DNA of 64,000 nucleotides from Thamnidium elegans (lineage: Eukaryota > Mucoromycota > Mucoromycetes > Mucorales > Mucoraceae): the NCBI GenBank assembly GCA_025201345.1, contig JAIXMG010000006.1, positions 62,001-126,000 on the forward strand, read 5' to 3'. The notes under the pieces are model-generated. The model did no database searches, was not told where the DNA came from, and was given only the letters and a program-made list of their open reading frames with translations. Numbering within the stretch: position 1 is the first letter of the stretch; each line of letters begins with the position of its first letter. Both the position numbers and the translations under genes were made by a program. This document shows positions 1-10,519 of this stretch, in pieces.

Positions 1-3000
1 GCGGACGATTTAACTTGCGGAAACGTGTTATATCCCTCCAGCCCAATCCCAAGACAATTTAAAAGCACCGAATGTAAATTTTATAATAGAATCCTTCCTT
101 CCTTCACCATTACGATAATAACTTCTTTTTTTTTTTAAAAAAAAAAAAATAGACCCACTATTTACTGCTTATGCATCGCATTTAGACTCAACCAAAGAAT
201 ACATATACTTAGGATCCGCTGAAGGATGTTTATATCGATTAGAAATTTCAAGCACAGGAGAAATGACTTGGACCACAATTGAACAAACCAATCAAATCAG
301 TCAATCCATGTGTATGCTCGGTACAATTAATATGGTGGATCAAAATAACGATAATGAAATTACCAATGCTGACATTATTTTATATTCTGGTGAAAGTGCA
401 GATAGTCAAGTGATAGCGGTAAAGCGTTTTTTATATATAATAATAATTTTTTTTTATTTTTTTATTCATGTATTATCTAGATTCCATGCCAACAACAATC
501 AGATAAACCAACTACAAAACATACAGTTCTACAATCTTTAGTGAACCGTGCACCATTGACTGATTTTCAAGTAGCTGATGATTTTCGAGATCACCAAGAT
601 GCTTTAATCGCTTGTTCCGGTCAAGATAAACACGGTTCCCTAAGTATCATTACTCATGGTATTGAGACTTCTGCTTTACATGCATCAAATCAAGAATGGA
701 GCGGGTAAGTAAAGAAAAGAAAAAAAAATAGCATGAATTTTAATAATTTTTTTTAAAGTATCTCGCGGATGTGGAATTTAACAGCTACAGCATCGGATTC
801 TGAACAGGTTCCTTGTTTACTTGCCTCCTCTGCTATTGACACACATCTTCTTTGCGCTAAAGGTAATTAAAAAAGAAAGAAAGAGAAAGTTTCAACCTTG
901 AATACTAAAACCCTCTTTTTGTATAGATGGGCATATAAAAGACATTACTTCTTCTTCCAATATTATCTTTGATACAGAGACAATCTATGCAAGTACGATT
1001 ACTTTAAAGGAGCGACAAGTACTGTTACAAATCTATCCTAAAGGGTTACTCATTACAGATATTGGTTATAAAGGTAGTATATATATATATATATATATAT
1101 ATTCCTATAGAAAAAAAGAAACTATGAATCTTGTTTAAACTTACGTTGTATGTTATCCAGCAAGTTCTTGCATTCTAGTAGATTGGAACCCAAAATATGA
1201 GGCTGATTTTAGAATTGAACTTGCTACTGCTTGGCACGATAATGATGGAGAAATTTATATAGCTGTGTGTATTATAAAACAAAACGAGTTTGTTCTTCAA
1301 GTATTGAGTGTTATAGATACGGATAAGGATATCACTTCAAGGTAAATCAAAGATATTTTGTTGAATTTTTTCTTTTCGGTATTAACTATTTTTTTTTAAA
1401 AAAAAAGTATACTATCTATTAAAGAAGTTTCCAACATAATAATGCAAGCATGTCCGAGTTATATCGATCATTTTCATATTCGGTACGATATATTAAAAAA
1501 AGTAATAATAATAATGATAGTATTTCCTAAACAAATATACAATTAGATCACGATCAGTACTTGTAGTTGGAACATTTGATCCATCTTTACTATTCTACTC
1601 TGTTAAAAACAACACAATACAAAACACGCAAACACTCGATTTATGTAAAATACAATAGCATCCCCTCCCCCCCCCCCCTTTTTTTTTGTATTAAATACAT
1701 ATATTAACATCCTTTCTATTTTAGCTTGTCTCTCACCTGGTCAATTCACTGTCCCACACTCCGGTGCCGTCATCCACTCACCCTCCAATGGCCCCTTATA
1801 CTTCTTACTGGGTCTAAGACAAGGTTCCATCCTAAGTTTCAAAGTAGACCTCAACAACACAATCGTATTTGACAAACGACCTCACCTCCATAACATTGGA
1901 TCTAGAGCAGTCAGACTATCACCTCAATACCAATCCACCGACGCGGTATATGCTTTATCAGAACAACTATGGAGATTAACTTGCTTTGATACAAAGCAAC
2001 TAGAAATGGAGCATATTTTACTTCCCAAATTTAATAATTCAATTGATGCCTTTGCTCCATTTGACTGTGATTTACCGTTACTTCATACAACAGGTGAACC
2101 ATTGGCTGTAGTTGCAGACGGTAAATTACGAATTTTTCAATTAGGTTTAAAGAGTCAAACCAACACGTACAAGATTAATTTAGGAGAGGTATTTTTTTTT
2201 ATTTGTTGGTGATGTTATTATATGTATTAATCCACACAACTTTGTAGACACCTAGAAAGGTTATCTATGATAAAGAACTGGATTACATTATCACCATCAC
2301 AACATCTATGGAATCAGGTGAACGTACCAACTCAATGAGACTCGTCGACCCTTCTAGTGGTCAATCTTTAGCCGATAGTCAACTCCTTTGGACCGGTACG
2401 GACTACGGAAGAAGTGATATGGTTCTATCAGTCGCTGGTAAATAACCAAAAAAAAAACATCGAAAAAAAACATTCTAAATATTTTTTTAAAATAGAGTGG
2501 AATGTTGAAAATAATGGAAAATTATACAAGTATCTTTGTATAGGTATCGGACACCCTAGAGAACCTTTTCATTCTTTTCGATCTGGTATGTCTGCAAGAG
2601 TATCAGAGACCTTAATGAATAAGGGAACCTTGCTTTTATTTAGACTCAAGACCAAACCTAATAAAGCTTCTGGATTTGCATTGACCAGAGTTTGGGCTCA
2701 AGATAAATTACCTGGTGGTGTATTTGCTATCCGACCTCATCCAGCCGGGTACCTTTTTTTTTAAAAAGAAATAACTGACATATATCTAATTATACTTACG
2801 TTTTTTTTTATGTTAGTCTTTTGTTCTCTGCGGGGCGCCACTTGTATTTGTATAGATTAGTAAACGGAAGGTAAAGATATGATATACTATTACACGGCTA
2901 TCATTTTGATTAACTTTTTATTTTTTCTTATAAATATAACCAGACTTGTTGAAGTAGCTCATGAACCATTACGATTTACCATCACTTCAATTCACGAAGA

Positions 3001-3857
3001 CGGTGATCGTATCTGTGTTACCTCCCATACCGATTCATTATCATTTTACCAATTTGATCCCGAAACCAACACCTTGGAATTTTTGAAAAGGTAAAAGCAT
3101 AAAAAAAAAAAAGTAATATTTAAAAAAAAAACCTAACGCATTATTTAGTGATGTTGTAGCACGTAGTATACATCATTCACTCATGTTAAACAGTCGTTTA
3201 GCAGTCGGTGTAAGTCAATCCGGTGGTATGATAGCACTCTACGACGACCCCAATGACACATCCTTTGAAAGCAGACTCAAATGTTTATTTTCATTTCACT
3301 ACCCAGACATTATTGTCAAACCCAGCTTAGCCTTACTCAGATCACAAAACGATTTAGACAGTGAAGCAGATTTACTTGCCAGACACTTATTGTCATGGTC
3401 TCAAGAAATGCAATCAGAGACTGTGATAGATACCATGGTGCCCATTAAACCTATTGTAGGATGTACTGTTTCAGGTGGCATCATTCACGTCTACAGAATT
3501 AGTCCTGCGTTATACAATTTGCTGCATACATTGCAAGAGATCTTGGTCGAGTTTGAGCCTACAGCTCCATTATTAGGGTCAATGCGAGACTTTAAGAAAT
3601 GGTACTGTGGGTTATCTGGAGGCGAAAAGGATACAGTTCATGGGGATCTGGTAGAATCTTATTTAAGACTGTCCGCAAAGGATCAATTAGCTGTGATTGT
3701 GGATGGAGAAGGTGCTGGTATAAAGCCTCAGTTACTAAAAGTTATCAAGGTACTATGTGAAGATACTGATAAAGGTTCAATGGTTGATGATGCAGATGAT
3801 TTGGGTCATGTATCTTTAATTAAAGATATACTATTAGGGTTTGAAAGATACCGATAG
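1..3857 (+). CDS. DDB1/CPSF-A/Mms1 superfamily beta-propeller protein, 5' partial
   Basis: The C-terminal bulk of a large multi-exon gene that begins before the window. Reading through about a dozen short introns gives one continuous protein, with exons for example at 1-72, 151-420, 496-704, 760-860, 1160-1342, 1725-2187 and 3183-3857. The sequence is beta-strand rich and ends in a helical segment containing LHTLQEILVEF and MRDFKKWYCGLSG, the pattern of the CPSF-A/MMS1-N superfamily (DDB1, CPSF160, SF3B3, Mms1, Rik1). Members are triple-propeller scaffolds in ubiquitin ligase, RNA-processing or spliceosome complexes. I cannot decide which paralogue this is; the weak match to any one member suggests a divergent DDB1/Mms1-like copy. 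The coding frame is intact up to the stop at 3855-3857. Introns contain homopolymer and T(n)A(n) tracts and an AT dinucleotide run near 1079-1101. Confidence 0.72.
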
Positions 3858-4295
3858 TTTTAAAAAAATTGAATAAAAAAAAAAAAACTTACGTAGTTTA
3901 CTAGCCCGTATTTTTTTTAGCGGGTATAAAAAAAGTCAAGTTTTGGGGAACTGGCATGTTGGGTTATTTCAATTGGGTTTATAAAAACAAGTAAAAACGT
4001 AAGGATTAGTAATCCATTTTTACTTTATTTTACTGCGATTTTTCGTATTGAAGCATATATTCGATTCAAAACTATCTCGAAGTACGTGTCTGTAAAAAAA
4101 GATAAATTATACTGTAACCAGTTGTTTATGCTACCTGTCAAAAAAAAATAAAAAATAAAAAATAAGCACGCGGGGATTAAACATACGCATTTAGACGAAA
4201 CCACTCTTTTTGGGGAACTGAGGGTTTCGAGTATAAAAAGAGGCCATTTTTTTTTGTTGAAGAAAAAACATATTTACTTTACATTTTTTATTAGT
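3858..4295 (+). promoter_or_regulatory. Intergenic region and promoter of the OYE gene
   Basis: 438 bp between the stop of the DDB1-like gene and the OYE start. It holds two TATA-like boxes (TATAAAAAAAG at about 3925 and TATAAAAAG at 4232-4240) and a 13-bp direct repeat TTTTGGGGAACTG at 3941-3953 and 4208-4220. The second TATA box lies about 56 bp before ATG 4296, a usual distance, and therefore favours that start over the in-frame ATG at 4254, which would lie only about 14 bp from the box. Confidence 0.5.
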
Positions 4296-5399
4296 ATGAA
4301 CAATTCAAGCTTGTTTTCTCCTATCAAACTTGGACACAACCAACTAACTCACAGAGTTGTTCTTGCGCCCTTAACAAGATTCCGTGCCACTCTATCTGGA
4401 GAGCCCACTGACTCTGTAATCGAATACTATTCACAAAGATCAAGTCCTGGCGGATTTATGATTACCGAAGCAACATTTATCAACCCTTTCTCTGGTGGAT
4501 TCCCTCATGCTCCCGGTATTTACACCCAAACCCAACTCCAACAGTGGAAAAAAGTAGCTTCAGCTGTTCATAAAAAAGGTGCAATCATTTTTTTACAAGT
4601 TTGGCATGTAGGTCGTGCAGGAACAAAGTATTTAAATCCTAATCAAGAAGAAGTTATATCTGCATCTAGCATAGCTATTGGTGGAAATAGCGTACTTACT
4701 GGTAGACCCTTTGAAGTTCCTCGTGCTATGGATATCAACGATATAAAAGAATTAATCGCAGATCATCGTCAAGCTGCACTGAATGTTATTGAAGCTGGGT
4801 TCGACGGTATTGAAATCTCAAGTGCTGCTGGGTATTTACTTGATCAGTTTATAAACTCTAGTAGCAACAAGCGTACAGATCAATACGGTGGCAACAAAGA
4901 AAATCGGTGTAGATTAGCTCTGGAAGTCATTGGTGCTGTTGTTGATGCTGTCGGACAAGAAAGAACATCCATTCGATTATCTCCTGGTGGTGATTTCCAA
5001 GACATGAAAGACGATTTACCTATTGAAACCTACAGTTACCTTGTATCTGAACTCCAAGCAAGATTTCCTCGGTTAGCTTACATTCATTTAATTGAAGTTC
5101 GGTCTAGTTTTTTCTCTGATGAGGTTAATACAATCGATACGTTAGCTCCTTACCGTAAGATATGGAAGGGCCCTATTATTACTGCTAATGGGTTTTCAAC
5201 TGCTACACAACACGCTATTGATTTTGCTGAACGAACTGGTAGTTTAATCGCGTTTGGTAGAGCGTTTCTTGCTAACCCTGATTTACCTCACCGTCTCTGT
5301 CATAATTTACCATTAAACAAGTACGATAGAAGTACGTTTTATACAAATGATGATGTTGGATATACAGATTATCCTTTTACAGAGCTCACACAAAAATAA
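4296..5399 (+). CDS. Old Yellow Enzyme family NAD(P)H:flavin oxidoreductase (12-oxophytodienoate reductase-like)
   Basis: An intronless 367-residue FMN-dependent ene-reductase of normal family length (350-400 aa). Family members reduce activated C=C bonds of enones using NADPH. Visible signatures are the N-terminal LFSPIKLGHNQLTHR and APLTRFRA, the barrel motif IIFLQVWHVGRAG, FDGIEI followed by GYLLDQFI, RTDQYGG and ENR, RLSPGGDFQDM, and the C-terminal phosphate-binding strand IAFGRAFLANPDLP. The start at 4296 is preferred because LFSPIKLG is the usual beginning and a TATA box lies about 56 bp upstream. Oddity: the usual His-x-x-Asn ligand pair (HGANGY or HSANGY) reads SSAAGY here, so both substrate-carbonyl ligands are replaced while the following Tyr is kept. 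Likely cytosolic, as no targeting signal is seen. The fold assignment is sure, the activity is not. Confidence 0.93.
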   Translation: MNNSSLFSPIKLGHNQLTHRVVLAPLTRFRATLSGEPTDSVIEYYSQRSSPGGFMITEATFINPFSGGFPHAPGIYTQTQLQQWKKVASAVHKKGAIIFLQVWHVGRAGTKYLNPNQEEVISASSIAIGGNSVLTGRPFEVPRAMDINDIKELIADHRQAALNVIEAGFDGIEISSAAGYLLDQFINSSSNKRTDQYGGNKENRCRLALEVIGAVVDAVGQERTSIRLSPGGDFQDMKDDLPIETYSYLVSELQARFPRLAYIHLIEVRSSFFSDEVNTIDTLAPYRKIWKGPIITANGFSTATQHAIDFAERTGSLIAFGRAFLANPDLPHRLCHNLPLNKYDRSTFYTNDDVGYTDYPFTELTQK

Positions 5400-5434
5400 A
5401 AAATATAATTAAAATTAATAAAAAACGGGTGTCT

Positions 5435-6394
5435 TTATTTTTTTCTATATATTATTTCGCCTTTATCACCTTCTAAATCACCAATATAAGCAGACTCTGC
5501 CATATTACAAAACAATCCAACATCTAAAACTCCCGATAAACATTTAATTTCCTTGTATAATTCTGCAGGATTTTGTTCAATAGGACCAAAATTACAATCA
5601 ATAATTAGGTTGCCATTGTCCGTAACTACAGGGCCTGCTTTATTAGAAGGCGTAGCCATCCTTAAACGCATTTGGGCAGATGGAAACATACGTTCCAAAG
5701 AAAGTCCTACAGACGCTAATGCAATTGGTATTACTTCAATTGGTACTCCACGTCTCCACTTTTTAATTTATATTTTTTTTTTGTCAGTTTCTATATCTAT
5801 TTGTAAAAGATATCATTTTACCTGTGTACCAAGTTGTAAAGATTTCCTTTTAGTATCTATAGTTACAAAAATCTTAATATCAAGACGGATTACTACATAG
5901 ATTATACATCAAATTAAATTACCAGCAACTAGTATAAATCTACGTGAAGATTGAGCCAAAAGTCTATCTTGAAGTATATATCCTCCACTTCCTTTAATAG
6001 CATTTAAATTGGAGTCAATTTCATCGGCACTATCCACAGTTACATCAACCACGGGAAATCTATATAACCGATACGTAAATAAACTATATCGAAGTATTAC
6101 CCCAAAAAAAAAAAATACTTACTGGTCTAAAGAGCCTAGTTTTAATTTATGCGAAATAATCAATTGACGAGTTTGAAAACTTGTCGGTATGCAGGTCACG
6201 GTCTTTGCAAGTCGCGTTCTTGCCAAGTGTTCAATAGCATAGACCATAGTAGAACTAGAACCAAGACCAATAACAGAAGGGTTACTTTGAATTAAATCTT
6301 CAATAGCGTTAACTCCTGCCCATTGTTTACCATTTTCTAGAGCTAATGTACTTGAATGTCTTTTAAGAACAGTAAAACCTTTTCGAAAGACCAT
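5435..6394 (-). CDS. Ribose-5-phosphate isomerase A-like protein with divergent active site
   Basis: Four exons on the minus strand (6394-6123, 6059-5923, 5856-5822, 5758-5435), joined in frame through GTAAGT, GTAATT and GTAAAA donors. The protein has the RPI-A order: N-terminal AIEDLIQ, the GLGSSST loop (usually G-x-GSGST), CIPTSFQTRQLI, a DSADE motif (usually DGADE), IKGSGG, VAD, LGTQ, WRRGVPIEVIP and a C-terminal GGPV/NLIID-like strand followed by GVLDVGLFCNMA. RPI interconverts ribose-5-phosphate and ribulose-5-phosphate in the non-oxidative pentose phosphate pathway. Differences: DGADE is DSADE, and the segment normally LxxEK after the KGGGG loop reads LQDR, so the catalytic Glu position appears to be Asp. 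The ORF is complete, so this may be a working divergent enzyme or a paralogue. It shares a 183-bp divergent promoter with the next gene. Confidence 0.85.
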
Positions 6395-6577
6395 TTAAGA
6401 CGAAGAAAAAAAAAGGGACAAAAAAGGAACGAATATTAGTGGGTAGTTATTGTATGCGTCAAAATTGATTCCGAACCACCCCGGATCTTTAATTATAAAT
6501 ATCCCTTCACACATTTTTTTTTTTTTCACATTTTTTTCTTCTTTTTAATTATAAACACTTAAGAAAAACCCTACGAT
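6395..6577. promoter_or_regulatory. Short divergent (bidirectional) promoter
   Basis: Only 183 bp separate the start codons of the RPI-like gene (minus) and the FAM210-like gene (plus). It contains AATTATAAATA at about 6491-6501 and long T tracts. Both genes must be driven from here. Confidence 0.5.
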
Positions 6578-7222
6578 ATGTCAGTACGTTCAGCTTCTAT
6601 TGTTCGAAATATAATGTTTGGTAAAGGATTAGTACGACCTTTGCGACCAATGATTAGGCCTACAGTTCGAGTAAACAATGTTTCCTTGACATCCTCACTC
6701 AACCTGAGATTTTATACCACTAGCCAAGAAGCCTCCAAAATATCATCAATGGCCTCATCCCCTGAACTCTTACAAGCAGCTAAATCTCAGCCCAAACAAT
6801 CAAAATTAAAAGAACTCACAAAGAAATATGGCGTAGTTGGCGTCCTTGTTTACCTTGGTGTTGGTGTTGTTGATTTAGGTGTTACATTTGGTATAATTCA
6901 ATTAGCTGGCTTAGATAAAGTAAAGGCCTTAGAAAAAGGTGTATTAGATGTGTTTTATAACACAAGCGAGAAATTTGGAATCACAAGGAAACCTGCTTCG
7001 ATTGAAAATGATACTGTTTTAAATGATGATGAACAAGATACCCCTTCCTTTGCTTCTGTATTTATTTTAGCTTATGGCATACACAAGACGCTTTTACTTC
7101 CTGTTAGATTAGGTGTTACTGCTGCTATTACTCCCGCTATTGTACGTAAATTACATCAAATGGGTTGGGCTCGTTACTTTCCTAGACTTTTAGGTGGTTC
7201 TGTTGTACCTAAAAAACCATAA
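6578..7222 (+). CDS. FAM210/DUF1279 family mitochondrial membrane protein
   Basis: An intronless 214-residue protein. Residues 1 to about 45 are Arg/Ser rich with no acidic residues, as in a mitochondrial presequence (MSVRSASIVRNIMFGKG, then LRFYTTS). From about residue 72 the DUF1279 signature appears: KLKELTKKYGVVGVLVYLGVGVVDLGVTFGII, a helix plus transmembrane segment. A second hydrophobic helix lies near residue 160-180, in the stretch containing HKTLLLPVRLGVTAAITPAIV. FAM210A/B-type proteins are inner-membrane proteins linked to mitochondrial translation and metabolism; fungal members are little studied. Divergent neighbour of the RPI-like gene. Confidence 0.85.
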   Translation: MSVRSASIVRNIMFGKGLVRPLRPMIRPTVRVNNVSLTSSLNLRFYTTSQEASKISSMASSPELLQAAKSQPKQSKLKELTKKYGVVGVLVYLGVGVVDLGVTFGIIQLAGLDKVKALEKGVLDVFYNTSEKFGITRKPASIENDTVLNDDEQDTPSFASVFILAYGIHKTLLLPVRLGVTAAITPAIVRKLHQMGWARYFPRLLGGSVVPKKP

Positions 7223-7525
7223 TTTTTTTTTAATAATTGTATGTTTTTTTTGGAAGGATAATTATATATCCGGAATAACAATAATATAAAAAAAGGAAAA
7301 GTGGTCACTTAAGCATTAACATAGAAATACGAGAACACATGAAACAAATTGTCGTATAAACATAAACAAACCTCCCTTTTTTATCATAATAAATTTATCA
7401 TCTTTTTTTCTCTCTTATTTCCATATATAATGTAAAAGACGTTAATATAGTTTATTCTAAATTACTAGTCTATTTGGATACTTCATTTAAAGGAGTATCA
7501 ATTTCCCAAAGATAACGATATATAT

Positions 7526-7765
7526 TTAAACGTTTATAAATAGTGGTTTCTTGTCATAATGAATTTTATAACGTCTATAAATGTAGACTCTTTGACAGAT
7601 AGCAGACTGTTTTACGCCGATTCGTAATTTAAGGTACTCGCCCGTAAGTTTATAGTTGACATTAGCTTGAAATATATGGGCTTGCTGCCAGGGTTTCTTT
7701 GCTTCGCTTTCGAAATGACACATCACATAAGTATTTAGGGTTGGACCAGCGATACTAATTATGGA
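7526..7765 (-). pseudogene. Orphan exon or gene remnant, unrecognised
   Basis: On the minus strand a (TTTA)n-TTTTAG splice-acceptor-like sequence at about 7766 is followed by an open frame of about 78 codons with ordinary-looking composition (for example CHFESEAKKPWQQAHIFQ and GEYLKLRIGVKQSAICQ), ending at 7526. After that a second frame continues with about 20 good codons (KRLNIYRYLWEIDTPLNE) to a stop near 7470, which suggests a frameshift or a missed intron. I do not recognise the family. Upstream exons could not be assigned. Confidence 0.3.
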
Positions 7766-7766
7766 A

Positions 7767-8510
7767 GCTAAAATAAATAAATAAATAAATTACAGTCTGT
7801 AAAATAAAGTATATACTAGCACCAATTCACCTTACAAAACATATAGTTATAGTTGTTCTATGTCCAAAGCCCATCTAAACCAATCTTAAATGAAACCAAA
7901 ATGATGCATTCCTAGGACGGTCTACAATACTTTTTTCTTTACGAAAATATTGAACAATCAGACAACCCCGGATACACTTACAACGCAATGGTTGCAGTAT
8001 ACTATTCAACAGGACGTCAGAGGCTGTCGTTTCCAACAGACTTAAGCAATCCACATAAAGTCGATCAACTTAAAACCCTCTCGAAGATTCACATATATAG
8101 CAGAGCGCCACGACTCGGCTAAGGTCATGAGTTTCTTTTTAAGATTGCAGTAGAGAAGCAGCTATCGTTAATGACATCTTCTAATTTCAGAGCTATTTCA
8201 CTTCCCTCTGTTTGGTGTCCACATTGTTAAACTTGACCACCTGTCTTTAACTTTTTTTCTGTAACCATGGCCCATAAGTGAACAAAGTATCATGAACCTA
8301 ATCTAGAACCATGGATGTATTTATTAAAGCAATGCGGAAAAAAAAAAAAAAAAAAAAAAGAGCTATGTATTTTGAAAATAGCGTGACGTATCTGCTTTTT
8401 TTTATGCACAAAAAAAAAAAAAAAATGCTGCACGCTTATTTTTACTTCCTTTTTATTCACCTTTTTATCTCTTGATTACCCTTTTCATCTGTTGGTTACC
8501 CTTTTCTTTG
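7767..8510. other. Intergenic, no gene seen
   Basis: AT-rich DNA with an A20-class tract at 8338-8359 and shorter A/T runs. No open frame with plausible splice sites was found on either strand. Confidence 0.5.
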
Positions 8511-8561
8511 TATAAAGTATTTTTTTAAAAAAAAAACCACATAATCTCCCCTCGTATTCCA

Positions 8562-8891
8562 ATGTTTAGTTATTTTAATAAAACAAAAAGACACGCGTGG
8601 AACTTACTTGACGCGTATGAAGAATTCGAAAAATGCCACAGAGGGCTCACCACACAACAAAAGTTAGATAAATTTTACAATTTTTTAAAATATCAAGACT
8701 ATCCTGAATTTGCCGCTTGAAGAAAGAACTGGAGCACATTTTATGATAGCATATCAAGCCAACGAAACAATCCTCAAACAACTTCTCCAAGCACAATAAT
8801 AGGAACATTGAACCAGAATAACAAAAGAGGAAGAAACATATTCGTAAACTCTGGTACAGAGGAATTTCCTCGTAAACGAAGAGCTAGATAA
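8562..8891 (+). pseudogene. Orphan repeat-family ORF, copy 1 (in-frame TGA)
   Basis: ATG at 8562 opens a frame of 109 codons beginning MFSYFNKTKRHAWNLLDAY and containing FEKCHRGLTTQQKLDKFYNF. It is interrupted at codon 53 by TGA (8718-8720), exactly where the second copy at 20964-21251 has TGG (PEFAAW). After the TGA the same frame continues with RKNW and FYDSIS up to TAA 8889-8891. A TATAAAG box lies at about 8512, and homology between the copies starts around it. This may be the N-terminal part of the orphan gene that follows from about 8950. Function unknown. Confidence 0.6.
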
Positions 8892-9878
8892 ACTGACAAC
8901 TTATTTGTAACGTTTTTGTTTTATTCGTTACTTATTTTTATTTTATGTAAGACCTGTGGAGAACGTTGATCCTGACAATAGTAATGACGCCAACGATAGT
9001 GACAGTGATGACGTTGATGATGACGTTGATAATGACGTTAATGATGGTAATTATATTAATAGTTGTAGTAGTAGCGACTATGATGATGCTAAAATTTACT
9101 ATACAGACTACCTCGTAGAATTAGGAGTTATTGATTACGACCTCGACAAACTGGATGATCGTAACTTTAAAGGTCTTGATATAAACAATTTAAATTATTC
9201 AGAACGATACCTTGTTTACAGAGAAACGATAATAAATAAGGCTAAATCTAATAAGTCACTATCCAAACCTGAAAGATTATCTTTAAATTTTATCATGGAA
9301 ATAGACAAGAATAAACCAAAGCCAGTCTACTTAACAACAAGCGAATGGAATGATCTATGTAATAACTTTGACTCTGAATATAGTAATACCACTTTATCTC
9401 AATCTATTGCTAGCAAATTATATGAATTTAGCTTTGAATCAAGTAAACAAAGAAGAAATAACATTACTGCTACAATTACGGATGAAAAAATTCAAAGTTT
9501 TTTAAACAAAATGTAAGTTATATTTAACAAGAAGTTTATTTAATAATATTGACGACTCATTTGTATTTAAATTTCAGTAATGATAAGTATGGTAATACTT
9601 TTGAAGTAAGAGAACTTGAAGAAGACACATATTTACAATTTACTTTGGAGCCGCTCTTGAATATTTTATTTAAAAACAGAGATGGTATTGCTGTTAATGG
9701 GTAAGTAGAACATTATTTTATGTATAACCAGCATTCACATTAACCTAAATATCAATTGTAGATCTTCTTCCCTACAAAGTAGTAAAAACAGTAGGAAAAA
9801 ATTTGATAACTCTCTTCTTCCAAAAAAAGCAGATTATTGTGTGTCAGTTTTTTATGATGGCCTTAAAAAGAACGGATT

Positions 9879-10519
9879 TCTTAGGGACCACCGAGTTAAT
9901 TCTTAGGGACCACCGAGTTAATTCTTAGGAACCACAGGGATGTACATAGGGTAGCTCAGGATCGGGTACCCAGTGGTCCCTAAGAAACAGTTCTTGTACT
10001 AACTCCTTATGTGGCATATGTCGATCAGAATCCGAAACTAATGAACACTTCTTTGTTTCCTGCTTTCATAAATGGGCTCTTTGGAAAAAAGCAATAGAAG
10101 ATATGAATCTTAATGACACATTTCCTTCTCCAGAAACGGTATGGATTGCGCTCTTTACTTTGCATGACAAGACCTGTCAACAGATACCTGAGGACATCCT
10201 TCTGTCACTTGGTACTGTTCTTGAAATTATTTGGCAATACCATTGGCGGTGTATATTCGACCAGTCTTTCTGGATAGATCAGCAGGCGATAACCCTTTTT
10301 GAGATGTCAATATCCCGTTCACTCATTTCGATAGACGAGACCAATGATATCACAACCGAGTAAAAACGGAATGTTTAGTCATAGAACTCTAACCCACCCA
10401 CCCACCCCCTTTCTTCATTTTTTATTACTTTTTCCGGAACTCTAAACGACAAATTTATACGTAATTTTATACAAAAAAAAATCCTGAGCTACCCTATGTA
10501 CACCCCTGTGGTCCCTAAG
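9879..10519. mobile_element. Insertion with about 39-bp terminal inverted repeats and 22-bp tandem leader
   Basis: Two tandem copies of a 22-bp unit (9878-9899, 9900-9921; unit begins TTCTTAGGGACCACCG) are followed by a left terminal repeat at 9924-9961. Its inverted partner lies at 10482-10519 with about two mismatches over 38 bp, including the stretch GTACATAGGGTAGCTCAGGA. Between the repeats sits a LINE reverse-transcriptase 3' fragment. No target-site duplication was convincing. The unit interrupts an orphan gene in its coding sequence. Confidence 0.65.
9962..10363 (+). pseudogene. 3' fragment of a LINE-type reverse transcriptase (zf-RVT domain)
   Basis: A frame running through 9986-10363 encodes a zinc-knuckle of zf-RVT type: SLCGICRSESETNEHFFVSC then HKWALW, that is C-x2-C-x8-H-x4-C, the motif found at the end of non-LTR retrotransposon polyproteins. 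The tail (IEDMNLNDTFPSPETVWIAL, then IIWQYHWRCIFDQSFW) fits the alpha-helical region that follows. The rest of the reverse transcriptase is absent, as expected for a 5'-truncated LINE or a captured fragment. A run of A at 10473-10480 precedes the right terminal repeat. Confidence 0.6.

Noticed and set aside
10385..10405. CCCA repeat (AACCCACCCACCCACCCCC) resembling telomere-like repeat
   Set aside because: Only a few units, inside the insertion; too short to call a telomeric tract.
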